Made by a program: the position numbers and the translations under genes | From: an uncultured Sulfurovum sp. | GTDB lineage: Bacteria; Campylobacterota; Campylobacteria; Campylobacterales; Sulfurovaceae | Direction of reading: 5' to 3' | DNA: 64,000 nucleotides | NCBI GenBank assembly: GCA_902727895.1 | Contig: CACVAP010000086.1 | Span: 124,001 to 188,000, forward strand | Shown: one piece after another, positions 25,878-36,146 of the stretch | How the letters are laid out: every line of letters begins with the position of its first letter | Position numbering within the stretch: the stretch's first letter is position 1 | Notes under the pieces: generated by a model | Seen by the model: only the letters and a program-made list of their open reading frames with translations | Told to the model about the DNA's origin: nothing | Databases searched by the model: none

Positions 25878-26641
25878 TAGTGACCTCCTTTATCTTCAGC
25901 TTTTCCAGCATTAGCATTCGGCATATCTAAGAAAGATTCATTCCCTAAATCATCATTTGGATGACCAAAAATAGGTTCTAAAAATCTATCTAAAATCGAA
26001 CGGTTTGGATTACCTGGATGATCAAGTGTTGTAATATTATTAAAGAGTCCATATCCTTCAATTCTTTCATGAGCTAGAGGATTAAGCGTATTATTACCAC
26101 CACCTACATAGTAGTGAAGAGGATTAGTATGCTTCTCAGGTTTTCTTACCTGAACATTACCTTGATGCTCCATGATGTATCTTGAAATCTGAGAAGTCTC
26201 ATCTTCAACATCACCAAAGATATTTGCTTCAACTGGACACGCAACAACACAAGCTGGCATTAAACCACCTTCAATTCTATGGGCACAGTAAGTACATTTA
26301 TCAGCAGTATTTGACTCTGGATCCATATAAATAGCACCATAAGGACAAGCCATCATACAACCAGCACAACCAATACATCTTTCAGAATCAATATTTACAA
26401 TACCATTATCAAGATAATGTAAGGCAGATACTGGACAAATTCTCTCACATGGAGCATTTTCACAATGATTACATCTTAACGGTGTAAATGAACGTGATGT
26501 ATCAGGGAAAGACCCCATATCTATATATTTTACACGCAAACGCCACGAACTAAGTGGTACTTCATTTTCAACTTTACAGGCAATCTCACAACCTTTACAA
26601 CCCATGCAAAGGTTTAAATCAACTAAAAAACCTAACTTCAT
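25877..26641 (-). CDS. Four-cluster 4Fe-4S electron-transfer subunit (PsrB/NrfC-like)
   Basis: This 254-residue protein carries four ferredoxin-type cysteine groups, beginning with C12, C15, C18 and C22, then CNHCENAPCERICP, CIGCAGCMMACP and CTYCAHRIEGGLMPACVVACP split across the usual pairs. It has no signal peptide of its own and would be exported bound to the Tat-carrying catalytic subunit. It shuttles electrons between the catalytic and the membrane subunit. It is the first gene of the operon. A glycine/asparagine-rich C-terminal tail of about 80 residues is longer than in minimal PsrB. Confidence 0.88.
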   Translation of the reverse strand: MKLGFLVDLNLCMGCKGCEIACKVENEVPLSSWRLRVKYIDMGSFPDTSRSFTPLRCNHCENAPCERICPVSALHYLDNGIVNIDSERCIGCAGCMMACPYGAIYMDPESNTADKCTYCAHRIEGGLMPACVVACPVEANIFGDVEDETSQISRYIMEHQGNVQVRKPEKHTNPLHYYVGGGNNTLNPLAHERIEGYGLFNNITTLDHPGNPNRSILDRFLEPIFGHPNDDLGNESFLDMPNANAGKAEDKGGH

Positions 26642-26940
26642 GTTTCCTCCTATTTATTTTTAATAAAATTATCAGTACAAAAAGTACTTAAATAACAACT
26701 TTAATTAATCAAAGAATAATATCATTTTTTACAAATTATTGTCATTAAACAAAATACTTTTCTTCATTCTATCTTCTAAAGTATCGCTTTCTCACTCACT
26801 TTTTTACTCACTCACTTTTAAACAAATATTATTAATTAAAAATATGAATTTCATTCATCAAAAAAATTGATATATAAAGATTCATCTCAAATTAACAGTA
26901 AAGAATATATCATCGTTCCTAAATAAAAAAAGGGGATACT
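26642..26940. promoter_or_regulatory. Divergent promoter region with a 13-base direct repeat
   Basis: This non-coding gap separates the minus-strand oxidoreductase operon from the plus-strand DUF309 gene. It contains two exact copies of CTCACTCACTTTT at 26791-26803 and 26807-26819, 16 bases apart and about 150-180 bases upstream of the iron-sulfur subunit start. They look like a tandem regulator site. The rest is strongly A+T rich; an AGGGGA ribosome site for the DUF309 gene lies at its right end. Confidence 0.4.
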
Positions 26941-27282
26941 TTGTTAAAAGAAAATCATGATTTAGAAGGCGCTTTAAAAGCTTATTTATACTTATTAGAA
27001 AAAGAAGAATACTTTGATGCCCATGAGGCACTAGAAGAAGCATGGCATCCACTACGTAAACAAAATCACCCTTTAAAAAATCTAGCAAAAGGCTTAATTA
27101 ATGGTGCTATCTGTTTTGAACACCTTAAACGTAATCGTACAGATGCCCTACGAAAAGCAAGTACTGTCTTAAAATCTTTTGAACGGCATAAAAGTTTATG
27201 TGTTGAGGAAATAGAGTACTTTGAATTATTTAAAGAAAGTTGTAAAAAAATAGAAGATTTAAAAAAGTTACATAAGCTATAG
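26941..27282 (+). CDS. DUF309 family protein
   Basis: This 113-residue helical protein starts with TTG, supported by AGGGGA 5 bases upstream. The DUF309 hallmark EYFDAHEALEEAWHPLR lies near residues 28-44, followed by LAKGLINGAICFEHLKR. The family is common and metal binding has been suggested from its conserved H and E residues; the function is not established. It is a single plus-strand gene between two long minus-strand operons, and its stop codon overlaps a hairpin. Confidence 0.85.
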   Translation: MLKENHDLEGALKAYLYLLEKEEYFDAHEALEEAWHPLRKQNHPLKNLAKGLINGAICFEHLKRNRTDALRKASTVLKSFERHKSLCVEEIEYFELFKESCKKIEDLKKLHKL

Positions 27283-27301
27283 GTTCGATAAAATCGAACC
27301 T
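27281..27301. terminator. Bidirectional hairpin between DUF309 and fabH
   Basis: AGGTTCGA at 27281-27288 pairs with TCGAACCT at 27294-27301 around a 5-base loop. It begins at the DUF309 stop codon and lies 8 bases past the fabH stop on the other strand, so it can serve both convergent genes. Flanking A- and T-rich stretches are short. Confidence 0.65.
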
Positions 27302-27308
27302 AAAAACT

Positions 27309-28307
27309 TTATTTAGACTCTCCAGCGAAGGGAAGCAAAGCAGAAGCCCACGTTAGTCCACCACCAAAAGTATCAAGTAACATTAGCTCACCTTTTTTCA
27401 AACGACCAGACTCCCAAATATCATTGATTGCCATAGGAATAGAAGCAGCAGAAGTATTTCCATATTTACCAACTGTTAACACAACTTGTTCTTCTTTCAT
27501 CTTTAAAGAATCACCTACAGCTTTTATAATTCTGTAGTTTGCTTGATGAGGGATAAAGTGAGGAATGTCTTCTGAATTGATTTCATTCTTAGCCAAAATA
27601 TCTTTTACATCTTTTGTTAATGTTTTAACAGCCAATTTAAAAGTCTCATTCCCTTTCATCTGAACAAAGTTAAGACCTTCGTCAATAACCTTTTGCGAAA
27701 CAGGATGAATACAACCAGGAGCTGGAGTCGACAAAAAGTCACCATAAGAACCATCAGCAGAAGCATGAAGATCAATAAATGCTTCCGATTTATCTTCAGT
27801 AGCTGAAATAACAGCTGCACCTGCACCATCACCAAATAAAATACAAGTACCTCTATCTGTATAGTCTATAATAGAAGAAAATTTTTCAGCCCCAACAATA
27901 AGAACATGCTTTTTCATACCAGACTCAACAAATGCTTTAGCTACTGAAAGTGCATATACGAAGCCTGAACAAGCTGCTGAAATATCAAAAGCTTGTACAT
28001 TGTTAATACCTATCTTATCCGAAATAATACAAGCTGTAGCTGGCATATTAAAGTAGTCAGGAGTTACTGTGGCACAAACCACTAAGTCAATCTCTGATAC
28101 ATCCAAGCCTGCTCTTTCAATCGCAATTACAGAAGCTTTTGCAGCCATATCACTTGTATATTCATCTCTTTCTGCAATCCTACGCTCAGAAATTCCTGTA
28201 CGTTTTAAAATCCACTCATCACTGGTGTCAACCATTTTTTCTAGGTCGGCATTACTTAATACTTTAGAGGGAACATATGCCCCAATGGAATGGAATTTTG
28301 CGTACAT
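27309..28307 (-). CDS. fabH: 3-oxoacyl-ACP synthase III
   Basis: This 332-residue enzyme condenses acetyl-CoA with malonyl-ACP to start fatty-acid synthesis. The catalytic triad is visible: C113 in ISAACSGF, the histidine in FIPHQAN and the asparagine in KYGNTSAAS. The length is normal for the family. It follows plsX by 8 bases in the common rpmF-plsX-fabH order. Confidence 0.97.
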   Translation of the reverse strand: MYAKFHSIGAYVPSKVLSNADLEKMVDTSDEWILKRTGISERRIAERDEYTSDMAAKASVIAIERAGLDVSEIDLVVCATVTPDYFNMPATACIISDKIGINNVQAFDISAACSGFVYALSVAKAFVESGMKKHVLIVGAEKFSSIIDYTDRGTCILFGDGAGAAVISATEDKSEAFIDLHASADGSYGDFLSTPAPGCIHPVSQKVIDEGLNFVQMKGNETFKLAVKTLTKDVKDILAKNEINSEDIPHFIPHQANYRIIKAVGDSLKMKEEQVVLTVGKYGNTSAASIPMAINDIWESGRLKKGELMLLDTFGGGLTWASALLPFAGESK

Positions 28308-28315
28308 TATTTACC

Positions 28316-29308
28316 TTATGCGTTATTGTTTTTAACGAGTAGCTCTTCAATTGCTTTGTTCACACCTGACTCACTATAAGTTATGGCCTGAAAAATTGCA
28401 TTTTTAATTGCCTTAGAATTACTCTTCCCGTGTGATATGATAGCACAACCTTTTACTCCAAGTAAAGGTGCACCACCATATTCTGCATAATCTACTTTTT
28501 CTTTCAGTTTTTTAAACACTTTTTTCTTCATCATAAATGCCCCAATCTTAGCAGGGATAGATTTCTTAATATGTGTCTTCATTAAAGAAAATACGGTTGA
28601 GACTACACCTTCACTGGCTTTTAAAACAATGTTACCTGTATATCCATCACACACAACTACATCTACAGAAGCATTAAAGATATCAGAACCTTCAACATTT
28701 CCTTTAAAGCCAGGAACATTTTGCATAAGTTTAAATGCTTCTTTAGTTAAAGCATTTCCCTTAGAATCTTCTTCCCCATTAGAAAGTAAACCCACGCTTG
28801 GTGCCTCTAAACCAATTACTTTTTGAGCATAAACTTCACCCATAATTGCAAATTCATAAAGGTTTTGAGCTGTACAATCTGTTACAGCACCAACATCTAA
28901 AAGTAAAGTCTTTGAAGCTATAGTAGGCATAATAGTTGCTAAAGCTGGTTTAGAAATACCTGGTAATCTTCCAATTCTAAGTGTAGCCAATGTCATAGTT
29001 GCACCAGAGTGTCCAGCAGAAACAACGGCATCTGCTTGTCCATTACGTACTAGTTCTACAGATTTAAAAATAGAAGATTCTTTTCTTTTAAGTGCATGTG
29101 TTGCTTGGTCAGACATAGAAATAACATCAGAAGATTCTACAATTTCTACTTTATCAAGATAAAATTCGGGGAGGAATGAAATAATTTGTTCTCTGTTTCC
29201 TACAAGTATAGGAAGAAATTTTTTTTCGTCAAGTGCATCAACCACACCTTCAATTATAGGTTCAGGACCGAAGTCCCCACCCATTGCATCAATAGCAATT
29301 CTAATCAT
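28316..29308 (-). CDS. plsX: Phosphate acyltransferase PlsX
   Basis: This is a 330-residue soluble enzyme that makes acyl-phosphate from acyl-ACP for phospholipid synthesis. It starts IRIAIDAMGGDFGPEPI, the family N-terminus, and has the conserved AVVSAGHSGATM and VVCDGYTGNIVLK stretches. It lies 13 bases after rpmF and 8 bases before fabH. Confidence 0.97.
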   Translation of the reverse strand: MIRIAIDAMGGDFGPEPIIEGVVDALDEKKFLPILVGNREQIISFLPEFYLDKVEIVESSDVISMSDQATHALKRKESSIFKSVELVRNGQADAVVSAGHSGATMTLATLRIGRLPGISKPALATIMPTIASKTLLLDVGAVTDCTAQNLYEFAIMGEVYAQKVIGLEAPSVGLLSNGEEDSKGNALTKEAFKLMQNVPGFKGNVEGSDIFNASVDVVVCDGYTGNIVLKASEGVVSTVFSLMKTHIKKSIPAKIGAFMMKKKVFKKLKEKVDYAEYGGAPLLGVKGCAIISHGKSNSKAIKNAIFQAITYSESGVNKAIEELLVKNNNA

Positions 29309-29321
29309 TCAGAACTACTTT

Positions 29322-29483
29322 TTAAGCTTTTGTTGTGTTATATTCACCAGTTGTCATGTTCATGTGGTGAGGCATTCTCCATGTACCATCTGCATCTTTT
29401 ACAGGTCTTGGTAATGTTAATTTGTAATGCGTTCTTCCTTTTGCTGCTCTTGTCTTAGAGTGACGTCTTTTAGGTACTGCCAT
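29322..29483 (-). CDS. rpmF: Ribosomal protein L32
   Basis: This short gene encodes 53 residues, [16 protein letters not shown] at the start and ending YNTTKA. The N-terminus is diagnostic for bacterial L32; the usual zinc cysteines are absent, so this is a cysteine-free form. It lies between the YceD-like gene and plsX, the standard position, where it links ribosome and lipid synthesis genes. Confidence 0.97.
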   Translation of the reverse strand: MAVPKRRHSKTRAAKGRTHYKLTLPRPVKDADGTWRMPHHMNMTTGEYNTTKA

Positions 29484-29505
29484 AATATTTTCCTTTGTTT
29501 AAGTA

Positions 29506-29880
29506 TTAAAACTCTTGTTCAAATTCTTCATCATCACTATTACACTTTTCACAATAATGATATGAGTTTGATATAGAAGCTATTTCACTTTGAACAATAA
29601 ATTCAAGATCAATAACTCCATCAATAAATTCGATTATATCTAAATCATCTTCAGTCTCAATAACTTCATCTGACAGGGTCAAATGAAGGGGTGATTTCAT
29701 GTCATAATGATACTCATCACCACATCTATCACAAGCGAGTTCAACTTTACCTGCTAGGTTTCCCTTTAAAGCAAGTCGATGATAACCACTTTTTGCCAAA
29801 GAGCCTTCTAATCTAACACCATTAACGGTTAAATCAAAAGGTTTCTCACTTTGACCAATTTTATCAAAAACTATTTTCAT
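29506..29880 (-). CDS. YceD/DUF177 family protein
   Basis: This is a 124-residue acidic protein with the DUF177 landmarks: GSLAKSGYHRLALKGNLAGKVELACDRCGDEY with a C-x2-C pair, and a later YHYCEKCNSDDEE pair that may bind zinc. The family is linked to 23S rRNA and L32 accumulation in plants and bacteria. It sits directly before rpmF, as usual. Confidence 0.85.
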   Translation of the reverse strand: MKIVFDKIGQSEKPFDLTVNGVRLEGSLAKSGYHRLALKGNLAGKVELACDRCGDEYHYDMKSPLHLTLSDEVIETEDDLDIIEFIDGVIDLEFIVQSEIASISNSYHYCEKCNSDDEEFEQEF

Positions 29881-29892
29881 AGCTTTAAGACC

Positions 29893-30306
29893 TTATACAA
29901 GCTCTCTTTGTGCAAAGAAGAAGTTAATTTCATTAACTGCATTCTCAACTGAGTCAGAACCATGAACAGCATTAGCGTCAATGCTTTCTGCAAAGTCAGC
30001 TCTAATAGTACCAGCTTCTGCTTCAGCAGGATTTGTAGCACCCATTAAGTCTCTGTTTGTTTGCATTGCATTGTCACCTTCAAGTACAGTTACAACAACT
30101 GGACCAGAAATCATAAACGACACAAGATCTTTAAAGAAAGGTCTCTCAGCATGAATTGCATAAAATTCTTCAGCATCTGCTTGAGATAATTGAATTTTTT
30201 TAGTTGCTGCAATTCTAAGGTTTGCTGCTTCGAATCTAGCAAGAATTTGCCCTACTACATTTTTAGCTACTGCATCTGGTTTAATAATTGATAATGTTTG
30301 TTCCAC
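29893..30306 (-). CDS. ndk: Nucleoside diphosphate kinase
   Basis: This 137-residue enzyme balances NTP pools through a phosphohistidine. The active-site H115 lies in NAVHGSDS, and the family N-terminus [15 protein letters not shown] is clear. It is 12 bases upstream of the YceD gene and begins the ndk-yceD-rpmF-plsX-fabH run. Confidence 0.97.
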   Translation of the reverse strand: MEQTLSIIKPDAVAKNVVGQILARFEAANLRIAATKKIQLSQADAEEFYAIHAERPFFKDLVSFMISGPVVVTVLEGDNAMQTNRDLMGATNPAEAEAGTIRADFAESIDANAVHGSDSVENAVNEINFFFAQRELV

Positions 30307-30442
30307 GAATTTGCTCCATTAAGCTTAGCGATCTATTTAAAAAATAATCACTACTAAAGTATTTTGAGCTGGAATTATATCTGAAATAGTTTAATAAAAA
30401 GATTTATTTATAGGGAGAATTTAAAGAGAGAGGGAATTAATT

Positions 30443-30472
30443 GTAAATTATGGCTAGAAAGCCATAATTTAC
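30443..30472 (-). terminator. Long hairpin after the ferredoxin gene
   Basis: This is a perfect 13-base stem (GTAAATTATGGCT at 30443-30455 with its complement at 30460-30472) and a 4-base loop, 11 bases past the ferredoxin stop on the minus strand. It lacks a clear T-run, so it may stabilise the transcript or terminate with help. The remaining 30307-30442 gap should hold the ndk promoter. Confidence 0.6.
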
Positions 30473-30483
30473 GAGGTTAGGAC

Positions 30484-30759
30484 TTAGTCTTCAACTGCGT
30501 CTGTACCTGGCTCACCTCTTTCAGGGTGAAGAGTTAAACCTTCTTTTGGTTCATCCCATACGATACATTCATCAGTTGGACAAGCTTCAGCACAGGCTGG
30601 TTGGTCAAAGTGACCTACACACTCAACACATTTATCTTCGTATACGTAATAAATATCTTCTTCTAGTGGGTTATCATCCTCATCTACAATTGCTTCTGTT
30701 GGACATTCGTCAATACACGCTGCACAGTTGATACAAGTATCTAAAATCTTTACTGCCAT
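30484..30759 (-). CDS. 2[4Fe-4S] ferredoxin (YfhL-like)
   Basis: This is a 91-residue acidic ferredoxin with two cysteine groups: CINCAACIDECP (from C9) and CVECVGHFDQPACAEACP, the second with the insertion between its second and third cysteines typical of the YfhL/FdxA-like group. It is a single-gene unit upstream of ndk with its own hairpin. Electron partner unknown. Confidence 0.9.
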   Translation of the reverse strand: MAVKILDTCINCAACIDECPTEAIVDEDDNPLEEDIYYVYEDKCVECVGHFDQPACAEACPTDECIVWDEPKEGLTLHPERGEPGTDAVED

Positions 30760-30819
30760 TTTAATTCCTTAATTTTAAGTTACCAAACTATAACCAAAGT
30801 AGATTAAAAAAATCTTTAA

Positions 30820-30840
30820 TAGAGCCATTTTAAGGCTCTA
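30820..30840 (-). terminator. Rho-independent terminator of the dxs-metK operon
   Basis: TAGAGCC at 30820-30826 pairs with GGCTCTA at 30834-30840 across a 7-base loop. On the minus strand it is followed after a few bases by a run of seven T residues. It lies about 80 bases beyond the metK stop. Confidence 0.7.
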
Positions 30841-30921
30841 GACTGATACAAATAGTAGCAAATTATCATATTCCTCAATTACAAAATTGATAATCATTTC
30901 CATAATCAAATAATAAAGTTT

Positions 30922-32079
30922 TTACTTATTTAAATAACTTTTTATATCTTCTACACGGTTAATTTTTTCCCATGTAAAACCCATGTCTTCTCTACCAAAG
31001 TGTCCATACGCTGCTGTTTTTTTATAAATAGGTCTTAGTAAATCTAACTCTTTAATGATTCCAGCTGGAGAAAGGTCAAATAACTCTTTAACACAATTTT
31101 CAATTAGCGATTCGTCAAACTTAGAGGTTCCATGAGTATCAACCATAATAGAAACTGGTTGCACCACTCCAATAGCATAAGCCACTTGAATAGTTAGCTT
31201 ATCAGCTACCTCTGCTGCTACTAGATTCTTCGCTACGTACCGTGCTGCATAAGCTGCTGAACGATCGACTTTTGTAGGATCTTTTCCTGAAAAAGCACCA
31301 CCACCATGAGGACATGAACCACCGTAAGTATCTACAATTATCTTCCGACCTGTTAATCCAGCATCACCTTGAGGTCCACCAATAACAAAACGTCCTGTCG
31401 GATTAATATGATAAATAATGTCATCAGAAAATAATTCAGCAGGAATTACAGCTTTAATAACTTCTGTCATAATTGCTTCTTTTAACACCTCTTGTGACAC
31501 CTCTTCATCATGTTGTGTTGAAACAACAATCGTATCAATAGATACTGGTTTATCATCAATATATTTAATACTGACTTGTGCTTTACCATCTGGTCTTAAA
31601 AAAGGAACTGTTCCATTTTTACGCACTTCTGCTAGTTTAGCTGTAATCTTATGTGCTAAAGAAATTGGCAAAGGCATAAGTTCAGGTGTTTCTCTACAAG
31701 CATAACCAAACATTAAACCCTGATCACCAGCTCCAATTTCACCAGAAACTTGATCTACTCCTTGATTAATATCTGGACTCTGCTCTCCTATCCCATTTAA
31801 AACAGCAGCAGCACGATAATCGAAACCAAAAGCTGCATTCGTATAACCAATTTCACGAACTACTTCACGGGCTATCTCTTGCATTGGTGCATAGGCTTTT
31901 GTTTTTAACTCACCAGCTATAATACAAAATCCATTTGAGAGTAGTGTCTCACAAGCAACTCTAGCTTGTGGATCACGCTCGATAATATAATCTAAAATTG
32001 CGTCAGAAACTTGATCTGCCATCTTATCTGGATGACCTTCTGTTACTGATTCAGAAGTAAAAATATACTCTTTTGCCAT
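30922..32079 (-). CDS. metK: S-adenosylmethionine synthetase
   Basis: This 385-residue enzyme makes S-adenosylmethionine from ATP and methionine. Family motifs are present: [11 protein letters not shown] near 14-24, [12 protein letters not shown] near 116-127 and [15 protein letters not shown] near 260. Length is normal. It lies 56 bases downstream of dxs with a good ribosome site. No SAM riboswitch is evident upstream. Confidence 0.97.
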   Translation of the reverse strand: MAKEYIFTSESVTEGHPDKMADQVSDAILDYIIERDPQARVACETLLSNGFCIIAGELKTKAYAPMQEIAREVVREIGYTNAAFGFDYRAAAVLNGIGEQSPDINQGVDQVSGEIGAGDQGLMFGYACRETPELMPLPISLAHKITAKLAEVRKNGTVPFLRPDGKAQVSIKYIDDKPVSIDTIVVSTQHDEEVSQEVLKEAIMTEVIKAVIPAELFSDDIIYHINPTGRFVIGGPQGDAGLTGRKIIVDTYGGSCPHGGGAFSGKDPTKVDRSAAYAARYVAKNLVAAEVADKLTIQVAYAIGVVQPVSIMVDTHGTSKFDESLIENCVKELFDLSPAGIIKELDLLRPIYKKTAAYGHFGREDMGFTWEKINRVEDIKSYLNK

Positions 32080-32135
32080 TGTTTATTTCCTTATCTTAAT
32101 CTATTGTGGCAATATTATCACAATAAATAATATTT

Positions 32136-33962
32136 TTAATTAATTTGTTTTGCTAGTTGTTCAGGTAGAAGTCCTAAAGACTCTTCTACCAGTTTTGTAT
32201 TTCCATGGGTAATAAAATTGTCTTCATATTCAAATGTTACTAGTTCAATATCTTGAATCTTCTCTTTAGATAAAAGTTCTAAAAGGGCAGATCCTACCCC
32301 ACCCATTTGTACCGTATCAGAAAAAACATACCATTTTTTATGTGTTTTAGCCAGCTCTACTAAAACTTCTTTATCCAAAGGTTTTACAAATCGTAAGTCC
32401 AAAATAGTCGGATTGGTTTCGATAAGTTCAGCTACTTGTTCTGCTCGACCTACGCCATTTCCATAACCAATAAAGAGAATTTCTTCGCCCTCTTTAATTT
32501 TATTTGACTTTCCTAGTTCAAAAGGTGTAATATCTTCAGATTCTGAGCTAAAGGCCCCTCTTGGATATCTAAATGCACATGGTGTGGGGAACTCTTTTGC
32601 AAATAACATTGCTTCTTTCATACTTGCATTTGAAGAAGGTGCAAAGATTGTCATATTTGGTATGGCTCTTAAATAAGAAACATCAAATACCCCTTGATGT
32701 GTTTCACCATCTTCACCAACTATCCCTGCCCTATCAATGGCAAATGCAACACCTAGGTTCATTAAACAAATATCATGAATCAGTTGATCATACCCTCTTT
32801 GTAAAAAGGTTGAATAAAGTGTACAAAAAGGTTTAAAACCCTCTTTAGCTAAAGGACCCATGGAAGTTACTGCATGCTGTTCAGCAATAGCAACATCCCA
32901 AAAGCGTTCAGGGTACTTAGCCATAGCAGCAGACATACCTGTACCACTTGGCATTGCAGCTGTTACCCCAACTACTTTCTCATCTTCATCAGCCATTTCA
33001 ACTAAAGTCTCTGAAAAAATAGCTGTAGATGCTTTAGCCCCTGCTTTCTTTTTAGACACACCTGTCTCAACATCAAACACACCTACACCATGCCAATGTT
33101 CTTTGTCAGAACCTGCACCTTCAGCTACTTCATAACCTTTACCTTTGGTCGTTTGCGTATGTATAATAACAGGCTTGTTCATACTTTTGGCAATTTTCAA
33201 GGTTTCAATCAATGACTCAATATTGTGTCCATCAATAGGGCCAATATATTCTAAACCCAACTCTTCAAAGAGTATTCCTGGGGTAATCAAATGAAAAGAT
33301 TCTTCAAAACGTTTTGCTAAATAAGTTGCTCCCTCGGGTAAGGACTCCAACATTTCTTTTGTTTTAGATTTTATTTTTTGGTAAAAGGGAGAAGCCATTT
33401 TTTGAGAAAGAATTCGACTTAATGCACCAATAGGAGAAGCAATACTCATCTCATTATCATTTAAAATAATAATCGCTGGATATTTTCTATCACCTAGTTC
33501 ATTCATTGCTTCATAAACCATACCAGCAGACATAGATCCATCACCAATCACAGCTAAAGGAACACGTGTTTCCTCTTCACCTTTTAACGCAATAGCCTTT
33601 GCAGCACCCGTTGCCAATGAAATTGAAGTAGAAGAGTGTCCAGCCATATAATAATCACACTCAGATTCTTTAGGTTTTGTATAACCAGAGAGACCACCAA
33701 ACTGACGTAAGGTATCAAATGAATCCCATCTGTTTGTTACCAATTTGTGTGCATAAGCCTGATGTGAAACATCAAAAATAAAGGGGTTTTCTTTAGCATC
33801 AAAAACAGCATGCATCGCCACAATAATGTCTGTCGCACCCAAAGTTGAACTTAAATGTCCACCATTTTTACTAACCGTAGAAAGAATCTTTTCTCTTACT
33901 TCTGTAGCAACTACTTCCAATTCCTCAATACTTTTTGTTTTTAAATCCCCAAACTTATTCAT
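32136..33962 (-). CDS. dxs: 1-deoxy-D-xylulose-5-phosphate synthase
   Basis: This 608-residue thiamine-diphosphate enzyme condenses pyruvate and glyceraldehyde-3-phosphate, the first step of the MEP isoprenoid route. The N-terminal cofactor-binding block includes [17 protein letters not shown] and LNDNEMSI, and the pyrimidine-domain motif [18 protein letters not shown] is also present. It overlaps the hisC stop by 8 bases. In Campylobacter jejuni I recall fliF, fliG and fliH between hisC and dxs; here they are missing. Confidence 0.96.
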   Translation of the reverse strand: MNKFGDLKTKSIEELEVVATEVREKILSTVSKNGGHLSSTLGATDIIVAMHAVFDAKENPFIFDVSHQAYAHKLVTNRWDSFDTLRQFGGLSGYTKPKESECDYYMAGHSSTSISLATGAAKAIALKGEEETRVPLAVIGDGSMSAGMVYEAMNELGDRKYPAIIILNDNEMSIASPIGALSRILSQKMASPFYQKIKSKTKEMLESLPEGATYLAKRFEESFHLITPGILFEELGLEYIGPIDGHNIESLIETLKIAKSMNKPVIIHTQTTKGKGYEVAEGAGSDKEHWHGVGVFDVETGVSKKKAGAKASTAIFSETLVEMADEDEKVVGVTAAMPSGTGMSAAMAKYPERFWDVAIAEQHAVTSMGPLAKEGFKPFCTLYSTFLQRGYDQLIHDICLMNLGVAFAIDRAGIVGEDGETHQGVFDVSYLRAIPNMTIFAPSSNASMKEAMLFAKEFPTPCAFRYPRGAFSSESEDITPFELGKSNKIKEGEEILFIGYGNGVGRAEQVAELIETNPTILDLRFVKPLDKEVLVELAKTHKKWYVFSDTVQMGGVGSALLELLSKEKIQDIELVTFEYEDNFITHGNTKLVEESLGLLPEQLAKQIN

Positions 33963-35052
33963 CCAATACCTTTCTCATCACTTCAAAGAGTCTATCATTT
34001 TGTTCTTTAGTTCCGATAGTAATACGTACAGCATTCATCTTGTATGAAGCTAAGTTTCTAATAATCACACCTTCTTCTAAAAGCTTATCTGAAACAGTAG
34101 TTGAATTAATATTACCATTAAAAAGATAAGTAATAAAGTTAGTATAACTCTCTATATAAGAAAAACCATTTTCTCTAGCAAAATCTTCATAACGACTTAT
34201 CTCTTGCGTATGTAAAGCTATAGACTCTTCTACAAATGTTTCATCTTTACAAGCTTCAATGGCTGCGACTAATGAAAGTGTTGTAATGTTAAAGGGTGGT
34301 CTCATTTTATAAAGTTCTGAAATTAATGGGCTATTTGCTATTCCATAACCAACACGCATTCCTCCTAAACCATATGCCTTAGAAAATGTTCCCAAATAAA
34401 TAACATTTGAATAAGCCATTAAGTCCTTTGGACTAAGTGCATAAGCTTCATCTTTTGCAGCAGCATATTCCATATAGGCACCATCAACTACAACTAATGT
34501 TTCTTTATCTATGGCTTCGATAATCTTTAAAACATCTTCTCTTATTGTTGCATCACCTGTTGGATTATTAGGCGTACAAAGATAAACAATTTTAGGTTTA
34601 TGTTCATTGTAAGCCTCAATAAACTCATCTACTTTATGCTCATAAGAAGGTGTACGTACTATCTTAGCACCCATCTGCTTAGCATAAATTTCATACATTG
34701 CAAAAGTAACTTGTGACATGAGTACCGAATCGTTAGGCATAAGTAAGGCACGAGAAACAAATTCTAAAACTTGGTCAGAACCAGCCCCGATAATGATATT
34801 GTCACTTGTCACTGAAAACTTAGAGGCCAATGCATCTTTTAATTCAAACATTGAATCATCTGGATATAAAAATGCCTTATGCGCATTAGAAGCAATTGCT
34901 TCTGAAACTTTTTTGCTACAACCTTTAGGATTTTCATTAGACGCTAATTTAACTACATTTTCAGGTTTTATGCCAAACTCTCTAACTACCAATTCAATTG
35001 GCTTACCAGCTTCATAAATTTTTATCTCTTTTAGTGCTTCATTAAATTTCAT
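33955..35052 (-). CDS. hisC: Histidinol-phosphate aminotransferase
   Basis: This is a 365-residue PLP enzyme of histidine synthesis. The PLP lysine lies in [16 protein letters not shown], and the NPTGD and [10 protein letters not shown] motifs match the class. It follows pheA by 8 bases and overlaps dxs. The neighbouring pheA raises the possibility of a second use with aromatic keto acids. Confidence 0.93.
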   Translation of the reverse strand: MKFNEALKEIKIYEAGKPIELVVREFGIKPENVVKLASNENPKGCSKKVSEAIASNAHKAFLYPDDSMFELKDALASKFSVTSDNIIIGAGSDQVLEFVSRALLMPNDSVLMSQVTFAMYEIYAKQMGAKIVRTPSYEHKVDEFIEAYNEHKPKIVYLCTPNNPTGDATIREDVLKIIEAIDKETLVVVDGAYMEYAAAKDEAYALSPKDLMAYSNVIYLGTFSKAYGLGGMRVGYGIANSPLISELYKMRPPFNITTLSLVAAIEACKDETFVEESIALHTQEISRYEDFARENGFSYIESYTNFITYLFNGNINSTTVSDKLLEEGVIIRNLASYKMNAVRITIGTKEQNDRLFEVMRKVLDE

Positions 35053-35060
35053 TTTTATTC

Positions 35061-36119
35061 CTAAATATCATCATTTTCTTTTACATAAGAGCCTAGAATC
35101 TTAATCACATCGCTATTTCGTTTCATTATATCAACTATATGTAAATCATCTTGATGTCCATTAAACTCAATAAAGAAAATAGATTCACCTTCTACAATGT
35201 GTGATTTAATTTTAGTTAAATTCACCTCACAACGTTCAAAATCATTTAGAAATTCAACCAATGCACCTGGTGTATTGGAAAGACGTACTAGCATAGAAGT
35301 TTTATCATCTCCAGAAGATAAGTTGTCAAAATTACTGATAATAAAGAAACGTGTTTTATTGTCAGTACAATCTTCAATATTTTCAAATAAAATTGGCAGA
35401 TTGTACATCTTAGCAGCCACATCAGCACAAATAGCAGCTGAACCCTCTTCATCCATAGCAATTTTTGCAGCTTTCGCCGTAGAGTCTAAAAAGACATATT
35501 CAACTTCATCTAATCCACAAGACTTTAAAAATACAGCACACTGATCAAATGCAATGTCTCTAGAATAAATCTTTTTAATCTCTTGAATAGAATTGCATTT
35601 AGTTGCTAAAGTATGATGTATCCCAACGAACACTTCTGCAATAATTTTTAAATCATACTCTTTAAGACAATTAATAGTCTCAGAAACAATTCCATTGGAT
35701 GAGTTTTCAATAGGAATAACACCAAACTTGGCTGTTCCTTTATTAACCTCTCTGAAAACAGAAGAAATAGAATCCATCGCTAAGTAAGCACTCATAGCAC
35801 CAAACTTCATTTCAGCAGCTTGATGTGTAAACGTAGCTTCTGGACCAAGATAAGCAATGGCTTCTGGACGCTCAAGATTTCTAGCGACAGCAAACATTTC
35901 TAAAAATAAAGCATCAATTGCATTATCAGTTAATTTACCAGAGTTTTGTCGCTTTAAACGATTGAGTATTGATTGTTCTCGTTCAGGTCTATAAATTGGT
36001 GCACCCGTAGTATTTTTCAGTTCACCCACTTGATGAACATACTCCATACGTTTATTATATAGTTCTAGTAACTGATTATCTATACTATCAATTTCAACGC
36101 GTAGTTCATCTAAGTTCAT
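35061..36119 (-). CDS. pheA: Bifunctional chorismate mutase/prephenate dehydratase
   Basis: This 352-residue protein of phenylalanine synthesis has an AroQ-type chorismate mutase domain (1-85, [22 protein letters not shown] region), a prephenate dehydratase domain from about 90 ([25 protein letters not shown]) and a C-terminal ACT domain from about 270 ([15 protein letters not shown]), which usually gives phenylalanine feedback control. It sits between lysA and hisC. Confidence 0.95.
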   Translation of the reverse strand: MNLDELRVEIDSIDNQLLELYNKRMEYVHQVGELKNTTGAPIYRPEREQSILNRLKRQNSGKLTDNAIDALFLEMFAVARNLERPEAIAYLGPEATFTHQAAEMKFGAMSAYLAMDSISSVFREVNKGTAKFGVIPIENSSNGIVSETINCLKEYDLKIIAEVFVGIHHTLATKCNSIQEIKKIYSRDIAFDQCAVFLKSCGLDEVEYVFLDSTAKAAKIAMDEEGSAAICADVAAKMYNLPILFENIEDCTDNKTRFFIISNFDNLSSGDDKTSMLVRLSNTPGALVEFLNDFERCEVNLTKIKSHIVEGESIFFIEFNGHQDDLHIVDIMKRNSDVIKILGSYVKENDDI

Positions 36120-36146
36120 AATTATTCCTTTATTATCGAAGAGTTT

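Noticed and set aside
21562-26641. Assignment as SoeABC sulfite dehydrogenase
   Set aside because: The catalytic subunit has a clear twin-arginine signal, whereas SoeA is cytoplasmic.
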